From assembly GCF_964340395.1 (NCBI RefSeq), contig NC_135552.1, positions 8,178,494-8,242,493 on the forward strand: a stretch of DNA of 64,000 nt, read 5' to 3'. The notes beneath the pieces were generated by a model, which did not search any database, was not told the origin of the DNA, and saw only the letters and a list, made by a program, of their open reading frames with translations. Positions 22,976-33,204 of the stretch are shown here, in pieces. Made by a program: the position numbers and the translations under genes. This stretch comes from Glandiceps talaboti (lineage: Eukaryota; Hemichordata; Enteropneusta; Spengelidae). Every line of letters begins with the position of its first letter. Position 1 is the first letter of the stretch.

Positions 22976-23852
22976 AGGGATGTAGCTAATTTTAAATGTA
23001 GCCAGTAAAATGTGAAACATAGGCAGTACTATATTATCTAAGAGTGAGACCAATGATGGAAATATAGTGGTTGAAACAATGATTTTGTAGAGAAATCCGT
23101 AAAAAAGGAGTATACTAACCATGCATCCACCTATGGACACATGCTCATATGTATAACTGTGTGTACATGTAAGTTAAGACAATGGGCCACAAGTGAAAAT
23201 AGAAAGTTAAAAGGAGATAATGAGGGGTTATTTAGAACAACAACTACAACTGTGATTAACTAGAAATATTTATTTATAAGATGAACGCCTGGTGACTTAC
23301 ATTTCATCTTAGCTACTATGTCTGCATACTGATGTGATAGGTGTTTAGTACTTTGGCCTTGTATATATTTCAAAACAACACAAATTAATAGGTATGCCCA
23401 ATTTTATTCTAATATTGCTACCCTTAGTTGACTCTAATTACTAAATGTGGGTCTCAAAATACAGTGGACTCAGGCATAGGTGGCCATTACTTATAAATTC
23501 CCAAAGATTTTTTTAATTCTTCATTCAGCCAAAGAGAATACAAGTGAGTGAGGGGTTTTCAGTAGGAGTCATTACACAAGTAATGAAAACAACCTCTAAG
23601 GGCACGAGTGTCATCAGTCAGCCTGAAGAAGCATCCATGAAAGGATACAAAACTGAAGTGCAGTAGGATGAAACAGGATACTTTGCCACAAACGATTCTA
23701 ATTATGCTTTAAGCTAATCAAAAATTCAAGCCAAGTTTTGTCATTGCCAACAATACTTATTGAAATTTAGTAAATACTGTACATGTACCTTTCAACCAGA
23801 CTGAATATAATACAGTCATTATTGTCGTGAAATTTAAGTCCGGTATAAAACT

Positions 23853-24273
23853 TCACCTTTTCATTATTAGCATCAATGGTTTAGTAAAAACAGTAAACTG
23901 TTCCTGATTCTGTTGAGTCCGTCTCGGTGCATTTCTCAAATTATTAATCTCTATATATAAAGTCTCATTATCTCTGCATGAGAAATATCTGTACCACTGC
24001 ACTGTCTGTGTTGAAATGGTGCGATGTCCCTCTTTTAAAGTCTCGGTGTCTATTAAACTCGCTACTGAATCAGCTGGTTTAATTTTATTGCTGGAAAATA
24101 TGTAGAAGGGAACCTCTCTGATGTCCACTGAGTTTTTTTTCTGACCTCTGCATGGTTTGTTCATATCTTTCCATTCTGCCTGTGGATGGGGATTGTGACA
24201 CTGTATGTCTCATGTGTAGAGAAGGAACTGGATTTGTCGAGTAATACAACTTTGAAGGCTGACCTGTCAACAT
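23853..24273 (-). CDS. Possible terminal exon of an unidentified gene, frame broken at a poly-A run
   Basis: On the minus strand a splice-acceptor-like TTATGTTGACAG precedes an open frame (GQPSKLYYSTNPVPSLHMRH...) that runs to a run of eight A's at about 24144-24137. The neighbouring frame continues after it (NSVDIREVPFYIFSSNKIKP, later TVQWYRYFSCRDNETLYIEI) to a stop at 23853. Joined, they would give about 145 residues of normal-looking, non-repetitive protein. The frame change at a homopolymer could be a sequencing error, a real indel in a pseudogene, or a wrong model. No domain is recognised. Confidence 0.3.
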
Positions 24274-24417
24274 AAAACATCAAACAGAAAAATGTTGAAT
24301 CATCATTTTTAATCTCAAAATGAACATGAAAAAAACACTCAAAATAGGAACCAATAGTTGAAATTGGTGACAGAATAGCTATGTAATAGAGCCCTAAGAA
24401 ATAATAAGGTGTGTGTG

Positions 24418-24433
24418 TGTGGGGGGGGGGGGG
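24418..24433. repeat. (TG)n-G13 tract
   Basis: A TG tract passing into a pure G-run. Comparable G or C runs recur through the window. Confidence 0.85.
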
Positions 24434-24605
24434 TACTTTTTCCAAATGGGTCCTCAGGGAGGGCCATAGTTTAGAAAATGGAAATTGGTGTGAGGAGCAG
24501 AGTGGGTCTCACAGTAGTAATGGGGGAACAACATTACAAGATATTGGTAATAATGTGGTGGAGTTGAGATGTTGACCAATCAGCCCTGGGGTTGTCAGTT
24601 GTGCA

Positions 24606-24811
24606 CTCCATCTAGGCTTTGGTAGTTCCGGCCTTCAGCTCAGCCAATAGATCAAAACACAGGCTTTGATACAAACACAAACTGTGATGCCTTTAAAAAT
24701 TATCAACGTGGTGGGATCTTACTACAGAAAAATTATCTGTTTCTAGTGGGATTGAACCCAGGACCTCCTGATGACTAATCTTGAGCTCTAACAACTATGC
24801 CACAGAGAGGC
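24606..24811 (-). mobile_element. tRNA-derived SINE
   Basis: On the minus strand the element starts with a tRNA-like head: an A-box-like GTGGCATAGTTGTTAGAGC (about 24803-24785), then a B box GGTTCAATCC (24758-24749) at tRNA-like spacing. A non-tRNA body follows (AATTTTTCTGTAGTAAGATC and beyond), shared with 16075-16275. The 3' end is near 24606. The head is RNA polymerase III promoter-like; this is a repeat, not a functional tRNA gene. Confidence 0.75.
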
Positions 24812-24896
24812 AGTTAAAAATGTTTTTCATTAAAATCTTTTTACAGGGCATGGTCATTTGTTGGAGAAAGAAAATTGAGGGAGGGTCACTTTTTAC

Positions 24897-24922
24897 ACCC
24901 CCCCCCCCCCCCCCCCCCCCCC
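24897..24922. repeat. Poly-C tract
   Basis: About 26 consecutive C's, followed by a run of A's. Confidence 0.95.
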
Positions 24923-25643
24923 GGCTAAAAAAAAAAACATAAGTAGAATTACATGTTTCTCAATTTGACAACTTTCAGTTTGGATATTATTGCTTGCATT
25001 ACCTGCAATGAATGTAAAACATTTTGGAATTGAAAAATGAAAATAAACACTACTACAACTTTACACTCTACAAAATGGAAAGGGAAATAACAACTCAAAA
25101 TAACAACATTGGCATTTATCACTCATCATCATCATGTCCCTGTAAACAGATTCACTTGGCAGCTCAGTATCGCATGTATTAATCTCGTTACATTTTCACA
25201 GCTGGTTATCTGGGGACATGACCTTAAAAGTTCAAAAGGGTCAAGACAAAATTGTTGGTTCGAAAAAATAAAAACTTCCAAACACTATTTCACTTTCAGT
25301 CACTGATGACATATATCATAATAATTTGTGTTATTTATCACTCAAACATTTGCCACTATTGCACTCTGTACTGAGCCTCAGTATAATACTCGTGTAACTA
25401 CACTAAAGTATGTGCAGACTTATCAACCAAAATTGTTGGGGCTGACAACTAACAGTTAAACAAAACACACAATTTAGTCAACATCAGGAATGTGCTAATG
25501 ATTACAGTTTAAAGTCACCTGTGAGCTTAGGGACCGGTCAGTTTCTTCAGCCTGGAGGGGGGGGGGTGGATTCTTAAATTGGGCCGACAAAAAGTCACTG
25601 ACCCCCCTATCTGTAAAACCAAAAACAGGCTGACCCCCCGCCC

Positions 25644-25812
<169 letters not shown>

Positions 25813-26687
25813 GATATTCACATAACAGGTATTTTTTGATCATGACTCAGTGTGGACTGCTTGACTGTCTTGCATCTACTTTATAAGATCCCGGGTTAGC
25901 ACTATCATAATTATAATTATTGACTACACAGGGCCAAAAGGAGTTTAATAGCATCTTGACAGTGAAAGGTATGGGAAAACTTGAGCAGGGAATATGTATA
26001 TCTCATTGGGGGGGGGGGGGTCCTATGGGGTCTATAAGCCCTGGAGGTTTTTTACTTACATCTTGACAGTAAGAGGGGAAGAGCTTGAGACTGGGATATG
26101 TCCATCTCATGTGGGGGGGGGGGTGTCCAAGGGGGTCTCCCTCTAGAAGCCCTGGAGGATTTTTACTCTTATAAAAGCCATTTTTTAGTCTATTCAGACC
26201 CTTTCAAGCAATAACTCAATCCATGCTTTACAAGACAGTACCATCAAGTATCAGACACTATTCTCTATAACTTACATAGGGTTGAAATATGTTCTTAAAG
26301 TCAAACAGTTAAATGGCATCATTAAATACATGTAGTAAAGGTCAGCACATCTACTGGTAGTATCATTGGTAGGGGAGATTTGGAGTTTTGGTCAGCGCGC
26401 GCGTGCCCTGAATACCCCCGCGTCGATCCTTTTTTTTCCGATAATTTTTGCTTTCCCGTTCCTTATTTACAATTCCCCGTCGATCAACACTGTATGCAAG
26501 GCTAGCGGAAAAAATTTAACTCGTGTGATGGCGCACTTCTATTTGGTAACGGGTACCCTTTTCTTCTAGTACTGTTGCATACCCATAATCCCCCGTACGA
26601 TATGTGTACGTAATATGTACGATGAGCGTGGTTGATGGGAATCACGGGAAATAGTGTGTTCACTGTGCTAGGTGGTAAACCGCTCAC

Positions 26688-27110
26688 ATGTTTCGAAAAT
26701 GTCAGAAGTTTGAGTACGTCGTGAGCAATCGAAATGTTGATATCAATTCAGCTGACTTTCGAGGTGTTCTTAGTTCTGGTGATCGTTTCGTTCTGCCTTC
26801 TGAATACAAAGATTTTCCTGTAGCGTAAGCAGTTAGCTCTGGATGTATGCGCTACGATGTTCGACAGGTCTTTCCATCTGCGATGAGTTGGAAAGACGTG
26901 TCAAACATCGTACCGTATACAGACTGCGTATCAGACTGATGATGGACGGTGCTCGAAAGAAAACACTGCCTCCTCTACGTCCGTTGGACAGACCTATTTC
27001 TCGTTATTTAACGTTGCAAGTTGCACAATGACATTATACAGTGGTTGCAAGGCAAGACTCATTATCTTGGATGGGATTATAACTGCAAATCGGGATTATA
27101 ACTGCAAATC
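26688..27110 (+). pseudogene. Unidentified coding-like stretch with stops
   Basis: Base composition shifts here: CpG-richer than the flanks. An ATG at 26688 opens a 46-codon frame (MFRKCQKFEYVVSNRNVDI...). Further coding-like pieces follow in the same or other frames (RQVFPSAMSWKDVSNIVPYT; later IQWLQGKTHYLGWDYNCK), separated by stops. A 19-bp sequence (GGGATTATAACTGCAAATC) is tandemly duplicated at 27072-27109. It could be a decayed gene or retroelement. I do not recognise it. Confidence 0.25.
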
Positions 27111-27489
27111 ACTGGGCGATAAGATAAATTTGTAAATGTGACTAGTGATGCCCTGATGGATGATTGATCCGCATCGTATAAAACTTGCCATACAACAGTG
27201 CCAACTTCCAGAGTTGTATGACATCTTCCGAGAGCATGTAAAGTGTCAAAAATGTGTATTTACTAATTTGCCAAAAAAAAAAAAAAAAATTAGGAAAAAA
27301 AAAAAAACGCGCGTCGTCGCACCACTTTAGAAAGTTTACCCTGACCAGAACCAGATTTTTAATTTTTTTTGGCCTATAGACTACCTTGGCAAACATTTCA
27401 CATCTTTAAAAGACAATATCATCTCAAATTACAATTGGGTGAAAATATTTAAGAAAAGTTCAATACCATTATGACAGGTTGTTGGTGCA

Positions 27490-27610
27490 TCTGATTGTTG
27501 GTTGAATGCAAGAGTGGCCTCTGGGGGTGAGGGAGTCCTTGGGGTTTTCCCCCTGGCAGATCTGCAGTTTTTGGCTTCTATTAAGACAATGTTTAGGTTA
27601 TTCATTGCCT
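27490..27610 (-). CDS. Possible internal exon of the unidentified minus-strand gene
   Basis: On the minus strand an acceptor-like TTGTCTTAATAG is followed by about 110 bp open in two frames (one reads KPKTADLPGGKPQGLPHPQR; the other EAKNCRSARGKTPRTPSPPE) up to a GT near 27475. It lies between the CpG-rich putative promoter at 28.6-28.9 kb and the possible terminal exon at 24 kb. Weak evidence. Confidence 0.2.
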
Positions 27611-28629
27611 TTGAGGTAATATTTCCAAGCTTCGAATAGCTAACGTAAATGTAAGTTTTAAATGAGTTTCCCATGTCACATAAAAATGGCCCTGTAACAT
27701 TGGTATAGTGGCATTAATATTGCATGTACAGTAAAGTCACCGGTACATTAGAGAACTTTAGGAATTGTCATACCGAGTGTATAATAGAAACTGGAATCTG
27801 ATGAGATGTGGTGATTTGTAGTGTCAATAACATGTAGTGTCCAAAATAGAAAGTGTACTAATCCCTTCTGACAAGTTCATAGTGACGAGTAAGGAACATT
27901 TTAGATTAACTTCTTTTATAAACTATCTATGAAGATTACCATTACAAAACCTTCAAGTTCACTTTTGCCCCATAGTGCAATATAAGTGAAGCACTGATTG
28001 TGAAACAGCCAAGCATTTACATGACATGTTCTGTAACTAGTGTGGTAGCTAGGTAATACATGTATATGTATATTTATTGTTATGCGTGAACTAATAAGGA
28101 ATATTTAAAGAAATCATGTAAGAAACAGGGAGAAGAACAAATATTGACATGTACCACATTTCAGACAAGGCTATATGCCATAGTAGAAAGAGGATTTTTT
28201 TCTTCCATCACAATCCAAAACACAATGACCCCCTATCCACAATTTTGAAAACAGCATGACCCCCCCCCCACTGGCAATTTCAAAAACAGGGTGACCCCCT
28301 CCCCCCACCCCCAGGCCGAAGGAACTGACCGACCCCTTAATCCTATTCAAGAATGGTGATGGGTCATAAGTAATGGTGTTATTTGGTATTTACGATATTC
28401 AAAACTATTATCAATGCTGACGGTATATTTTGAATATGACGATGCCTGAATAGAACTATTAGCTCACAAGTGACACTGACTGTGCTGTGTCACCGTGAAC
28501 GTACACGGAACGATCGTCAGACAGTAATAATGGACGGGATCACAACAAATAATTAAATAATAAATAGCGTATTGAATATTTAGATAAAGTTTAAATTTCT
28601 CTACCTGTGACAAAGTACATGTATTGTAA

Positions 28630-28960
28630 TCTCCACAGACTAGACACGCGTGACGTATCCGATACTCTGTTGTTTCCTTCTCGAGATAAAGCGGTAAGCC
28701 ATCATTAAGTCCTCTCTCCTCTCGGACAGCTCTGTTTGATCTCTTTCTCCAACATATTTAGAACGTATACTTTGGTTATAACATTTACTTCCGCGTTTCC
28801 GGGTCAACATTGTGAGGACCCACCAGTCACTCTTCAAAAAAACTACACAAAACTTTGATGACGCTCTTTGACGTAACAGCAGATTTTGTATGACGCGAAG
28901 TGACGTTTGCGCAAGAGAGCACATATTTACTGAAGGGGAGCTAGGGATGCTAAAATATCG
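28630..28960 (-). promoter_or_regulatory. Putative promoter and 5' exon of a minus-strand gene
   Basis: A CpG-richer stretch contains several TGACGT/TGACGC elements (CRE-like, 28860-28910) and, downstream on the minus strand, an open frame with ATG at 28812 (MLTRKRGSKCYNQSIRSKYV and about 35 more codons) ending near 28640. A donor-like CACAG/GTAGAG follows at about 28605. It may be a 5' UTR exon or a short first coding exon. Confidence 0.3.
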
Positions 28961-28982
28961 CCTCCAAGAGAACGTCATACAT

Positions 28983-29322
28983 GTTGACTAAATAAGTTAT
29001 CGAGGAGCCAAAGAAGTTGTCGAGGCGAGTCAAATAAGTTGTCGAGGAGCCAAAGAAGTTGTCGAGGCAAATAAGTTATCGAGGAGCCAAAGAAGTTGTT
29101 GAGACGAATCAAATAAGATGTCGAGTTGCCAAATAAGTTGTCGAGGCGAGTCAAATAAGATGTCGAGTTGCCAAATAAGTTGTCGAGGCGAGTCAAATAA
29201 GATGTCGAGTTGCCAAATAAGTTGTCGAGGCGAGTCAAATAAGATGTCGAGTTGCCAAATAAGTTGTCGAGGCGAGTCAAATAAGATGTACATAATAAAG
29301 GCCCTAATGAAGCGCCATAACT
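28983..29322 (-). repeat. 42-bp minisatellite element, copy 2
   Basis: Inverted relative to 18687-18895, with the same leader (TATGGCGCTTCATTAGGGCC, minus strand, about 29322-29303). It has four nearly identical 42-bp units (29120-29287) followed by shorter, more diverged ones. Because 42 is a multiple of three, frames stay open across it on both strands; these are not genes. Confidence 0.9.
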
Positions 29323-29776
29323 GTTCCTATCAAACCATGAAATGTAATACAAGTCTCTGCTGTTCCAACATGATATGCAAAGTTTTTTTTTGTTAATCCA
29401 ATCAATTCAGTTGTTTACTTTCGCTGTTTGTAACAGATTCTGTTTGTCCACGATCTGATGTCAGCAGTTGTACTGGTAGACGGGTCTGTGTCAATACAGT
29501 TGTGATGGTATGATGTGTTAGACCATTCGATATCCTGGGGGGGGGGGGGCTTGGAAGATTGGTGGAGAGTCATTATTTTTTTCCCCACCTGCTTGCCTGA
29601 GAATTATTTTTTTCTCCATCGCCTATGCTGGCAACTGTTTTTTCTTTGCTTCTTTGAGATATCCTGATTTTTTTTACGTCAATGTTGAACACCTACTTTT
29701 GTTGCCACAATTTTCTGTTTGGATTTTGCACAGGGTAATACAGAGAGTAAAAAGATACCGTAGCCGATGACGACAA

Positions 29777-30100
29777 ATCGGTCTTCTAATTCAAGTGTCG
29801 GTCTTCTAGTTCAAAAAACCGGTCTTCTAATTCAAGTGTCGGTCTTCTAATTCAAGTGTCGGTCTTCTAGTTCAAAAAACCGGTCTTCTAATTCAAGTGT
29901 CGGTCTTCTAATTCAAAAATCGGTCTTCTAGTTCAAGTGTCTGTCTTCTAACTCAAGTGTCGGTCTTCTAATTCAAGTGTCGGTCTTCTAGTTCAAGTGT
30001 CGGTCTTCTAACTCAAGTGTCGGTCTTCTAGTTCAAGTGTCGGTCTTCTAATTCAAGTGTCGGTCTTCTAGTTCAAGTGTCGGTCTTCTAACTCAAGTGT
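29777..30100 (+). repeat. 20-bp satellite (GTCGGTCTTCTAATTCAAGT)
   Basis: About 16 tandem units of GTCGGTCTTCTARTTCAAGT. Three early units end in AAAAAACC or AAAATC instead of AAGTGT, and the A/G variant in ARTTC alternates. Confidence 0.95.
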
Positions 30101-30125
30101 CGTGTCCATTTTCTCTTTCAAAAGT

Positions 30126-30598
30126 TTTCTATACTATACTATACTATACTATATTATACCATGTATACTATACTATACTATGATATGCTATACTATACTG
30201 AACTATACTATACTATACTATAATATACTATACAGTACTATACTATACTATACACTATACTATAATACTATACTATACTATGATATGCTATAATATACTG
30301 AACTATAATATACTATACTATACTATACTATAATATACTATACTATACTATACTATACTATACTATACTATACACTATACTATAATACTATACTATACTA
30401 TGATATGCTATACTATACTATACTATACACTATACTATAATACTATACTATACTATACTATACTATACTATACTATACTATACTATACTATACTATACTA
30501 TACTATACTATACTATACTATACTATACTATACTATACTATACTATACTACACTATAGTGTAGTATAGTATAGTATAGTATATTATATAGTATAGTAT
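30126..30598. repeat. (ACTAT)n pentamer tract with terminal inversion
   Basis: Long TATAC/ACTAT tract with internal higher-order repeats (units containing GATATGCTATAC and CACTATACTATAAT recur). At about 30552 the motif flips to its reverse complement (TAGTA), making a palindromic junction. Confidence 0.95.
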
Positions 30599-30599
30599 T

Positions 30600-31505
30600 C
30601 CCGTATTTGTTTGCCCAGAGTTTACTTGTGTTGTTCATCAAATAGAGATGTCAGGATTATGATAGTGGACTCAAGTTACTAGTATTTATTTCTGTTTCAT
30701 TATAGCCTCTCCTCGCCAGCTTCCCGGTGAAGAATTTCACTTTCTTCGAAATTCTTCTTCGTTACTACATGTTCCTATCTATCTGATCGTTTGACCCTTA
30801 ATGGACCCTTTGAAGACTGAGTCTGGGTGACATGATTACCTGTGTAAATATCGGAATGAGTTTTGATATCCAATACTTTGTGTTATTGGTGTCATTGACA
30901 TTTGTGGATTGAAAAGATATGTTACTTCCGTATCTGAGCTCTCCAACGAAAATTTGAAAGTTGGATGTATTTGGTTTATTTTTTCACTCAGATTATTTAG
31001 TTCGACCATGGAAGTATAACCCACTTCCATGGTTCGACTTGGGTGCCACAAAATATCACGAAAACGTCATCCCTGAAACGTGTCCAGAGTGATATTTTAT
31101 TCGTGTAGATTTAAATAATGCGACTTTCCAGTTCATGGAATGCTATGTCGACTATTTCGGGTGAGGCCCAAGAGCCCATGCTACATACACATGTTTGTGT
31201 GTAAAATGCTCCATTAAATTTAATGTGTTTTTCGTGAGAATCACATAATAGTTTTAAGAGATACACTGGTAGTGGTTTTGGAATGCTACAGTCGATTGTT
31301 TGTGTAACTGGCAAGTCAAGTGCTTTGACAACTGACTGCATTGCGTCAGACTGCAACATATTTGTGTACATATATACCACATCTAAAGTGACTAGTATCA
31401 AATTTTCAGGAACTACAGTAGTATCTGATGCCATGATGTGATGATACACGTTGTGCAAGTGTGAGACATATCTCGAAAGCCGGACATCCTCACATGAGAT
31501 CCCAT
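30600..31505 (-). pseudogene. Second Penelope-like RT remnant
   Basis: The minus strand carries RT motif A (LVTLDVVYMYTNM, about 31390-31350) and motif B-like CSMGSWASPEIVDIAFHELE (about 31170-31115). The catalytic motif C region is broken by stops near 31085. Further downstream, KFSLESSDTEVTYL corresponds to the same region of the remnant at 8.8-9.0 kb, and 30700-30850 also matches its non-coding part. Pentamer tracts bound it on both sides. Confidence 0.7.
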
Positions 31506-31509
31506 TGGT

Positions 31510-31735
31510 CTAGTATAGTATAGTATAGTATAGTATAGTATAGTATAGTATAGTATAGTATAGTATAGTATAGTATAGTATAGTATAGTATAGTATAGTA
31601 TAGTATTATAGTACAGTACAGTACAGTACGGTACAGTACAGCAAAGCAAAGCAAAGCATAGCATAGCATAGCATAGCATAGCATAGTATAGTATAGTATA
31701 GTAAAGTGTAGTGTAGTGTAGTGTAGTGTAGCAGC
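31510..31735. repeat. (AGTAT)n pentamer tract drifting through several variants
   Basis: Pure TAGTA units give way to TACAG, CAAAG, ATAGC and finally GTGTA units in blocks, showing successive local expansions of mutated units. It is in the opposite strand sense to 30126-30550. Confidence 0.95.
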
Positions 31736-31739
31736 TCAA

Positions 31740-32080
31740 TGACTAGTACGCATGCGCGTCGTGGATACTATGCGGAAAAAAATTGGTGGTTTTCCCAGGG
31801 ATGCATTGCGGCGCGCAATGACTACGCATGCGCCTTCCATATACTACGTGCATATCTCCACGCGCTACCGTATCATCGTATATCATAGGCGACATAACAT
31901 CACCATGCATTGCAATATTGTAACAGTAGGCCTGTTGGCACGATTACTGTAACATTGTAACGAGTATCAAGGCATCACTGTACCTCAAGGAGAAATTGTT
32001 ACACTATTTGGAAGTTTGATGCATGGCGGTACGCGATACGTACCACTGATGACATAGCGCAGTTTAATTTCCGGGTTGTG
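31740..32080. promoter_or_regulatory. CpG-rich promoter-like stretch with two NRF1-like sites
   Basis: ACGCATGCGC occurs at about 31749 and 31832, matching the NRF1 palindrome GCGCATGCGC at most positions. A TTTCCGG (ETS-like) occurs near 32070. The region is locally rich in CpG (GCGGCGCGCAATG). No start codon with a supported exon follows on either strand, so the gene it would serve is unknown. Confidence 0.3.
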
Positions 32081-32089
32081 GAAGTGTGG

Positions 32090-33180
32090 TTTTGACATTA
32101 ATTTTTTTACATGATCTAAAAAGAATAACTACTTTCCTATGTTTGTTGGTACAGTAACATTCCTAAATCACCGAGTTGAACAAACATTTGTCCAAAGACC
32201 AACGTACGTTGGTGGAGGGTATATGATAAGTTGGCTGATTGAAAAATGAACAATATTAATCTAATGGCTATGATGGTTTTTGAAACCAACAACTGCATAG
32301 AGTGTTGACTTTCTTTACTTCTCGTCCATGTCAGAGAATTAGATGTCATTCAATAAAATCCATTTTGATGGTTAATACCCCTGGAAAATGACCCAAATCA
32401 AGTGTATCAACCCTGGCCCAGGCAGCTGGTCACAAATGAATCTACCCTGCGCGAGCTTATGGGCTTTGCCTAGTTATGATATTATTTTAAAGGGAAAAAT
32501 CGTTTCACTTAATCCAGTTACAGCTAATGGGACTTTACGTGATAGAAGTTGAATTTGAATAAAAGGGCTAGGGCAAGTCCAAGTCTGGTTAAAACCTGGG
32601 GTTAGAACTTCTGCTTTATTTGAATCCTGACATTTCGACTGTGCACAGACAGTCTTTTAAAGGGCTATAAAAACAGGCGAGCATGTAAACAGATTGAAGT
32701 TATTGTAATTTCTTTACAAGTGAACACCAATCCATGAAATAAATGTATTTTCATAAATTGTAGGTTCTTAAGAGCCACTTCATGATTAAATATAGATTAA
32801 TTGTCAAGAAATGGAAATTCTATTTCACCCCTATTATTCTCCTAACTGTACACTGTTGCATCATGGGTCTGAACACTATATGTAGAAGATGAACAAATGC
32901 ATATTCATGACTCGTGATGCTTACCTTAAGATAGTCATGAATATCTAATCTAGTTTAATACACATTCATGTCTGCTAAGCCTCATGAAGCAACAGTGTAC
33001 CATTGCTAGAACAGTAGAGGTGAAACAGAGTTTCAATTTGATGTTTCATGGCAGCTAAACATAATTTATGTGATGTAAAATCATAAAATGACTCTCCAGA
33101 ACCCATAGTTAATGAAAATACCTTTCTTTACTTGAGTTCTTTTGCACTTGTCAATACATAAAACAGACAATTCTTTAATT
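32090..33180. other. Intergenic stretch 3' of Twinkle
   Basis: AT-rich with no supported gene. CTTTATTTGAATCCTGACATTTCGACTGTG-type sequence near 32610-32660 resembles the ends of some retroelements but is not diagnostic. Confidence 0.4.
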
Positions 33181-33188
33181 TGTGGTGA

Positions 33189-33203
33189 TTTATTTACTTT
33201 ATT
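33189..33203 (-). terminator. Poly(A) signals of Twinkle
   Basis: AATAAA lies just after the stop codon (33203-33198) and again at 33194-33189 on the minus strand, implying a very short 3' UTR. Confidence 0.6.
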
Positions 33204-33204
33204 C

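Noticed and set aside
24749-24811. Possible tRNA gene
   Set aside because: A-box- and B-box-like sequences are present, but no cloverleaf was evident and the segment is joined to a repeated SINE body found again at 16 kb.
28975-29396. Overlapping open frames on both strands
   Set aside because: They translate the 42-bp minisatellite, which stays open in several frames.
29777-30100. CRISPR-like regular repeats
   Set aside because: The units are directly tandem with no unique spacers, and the genome is eukaryotic; the same applies to the 43-bp and 54-bp arrays.
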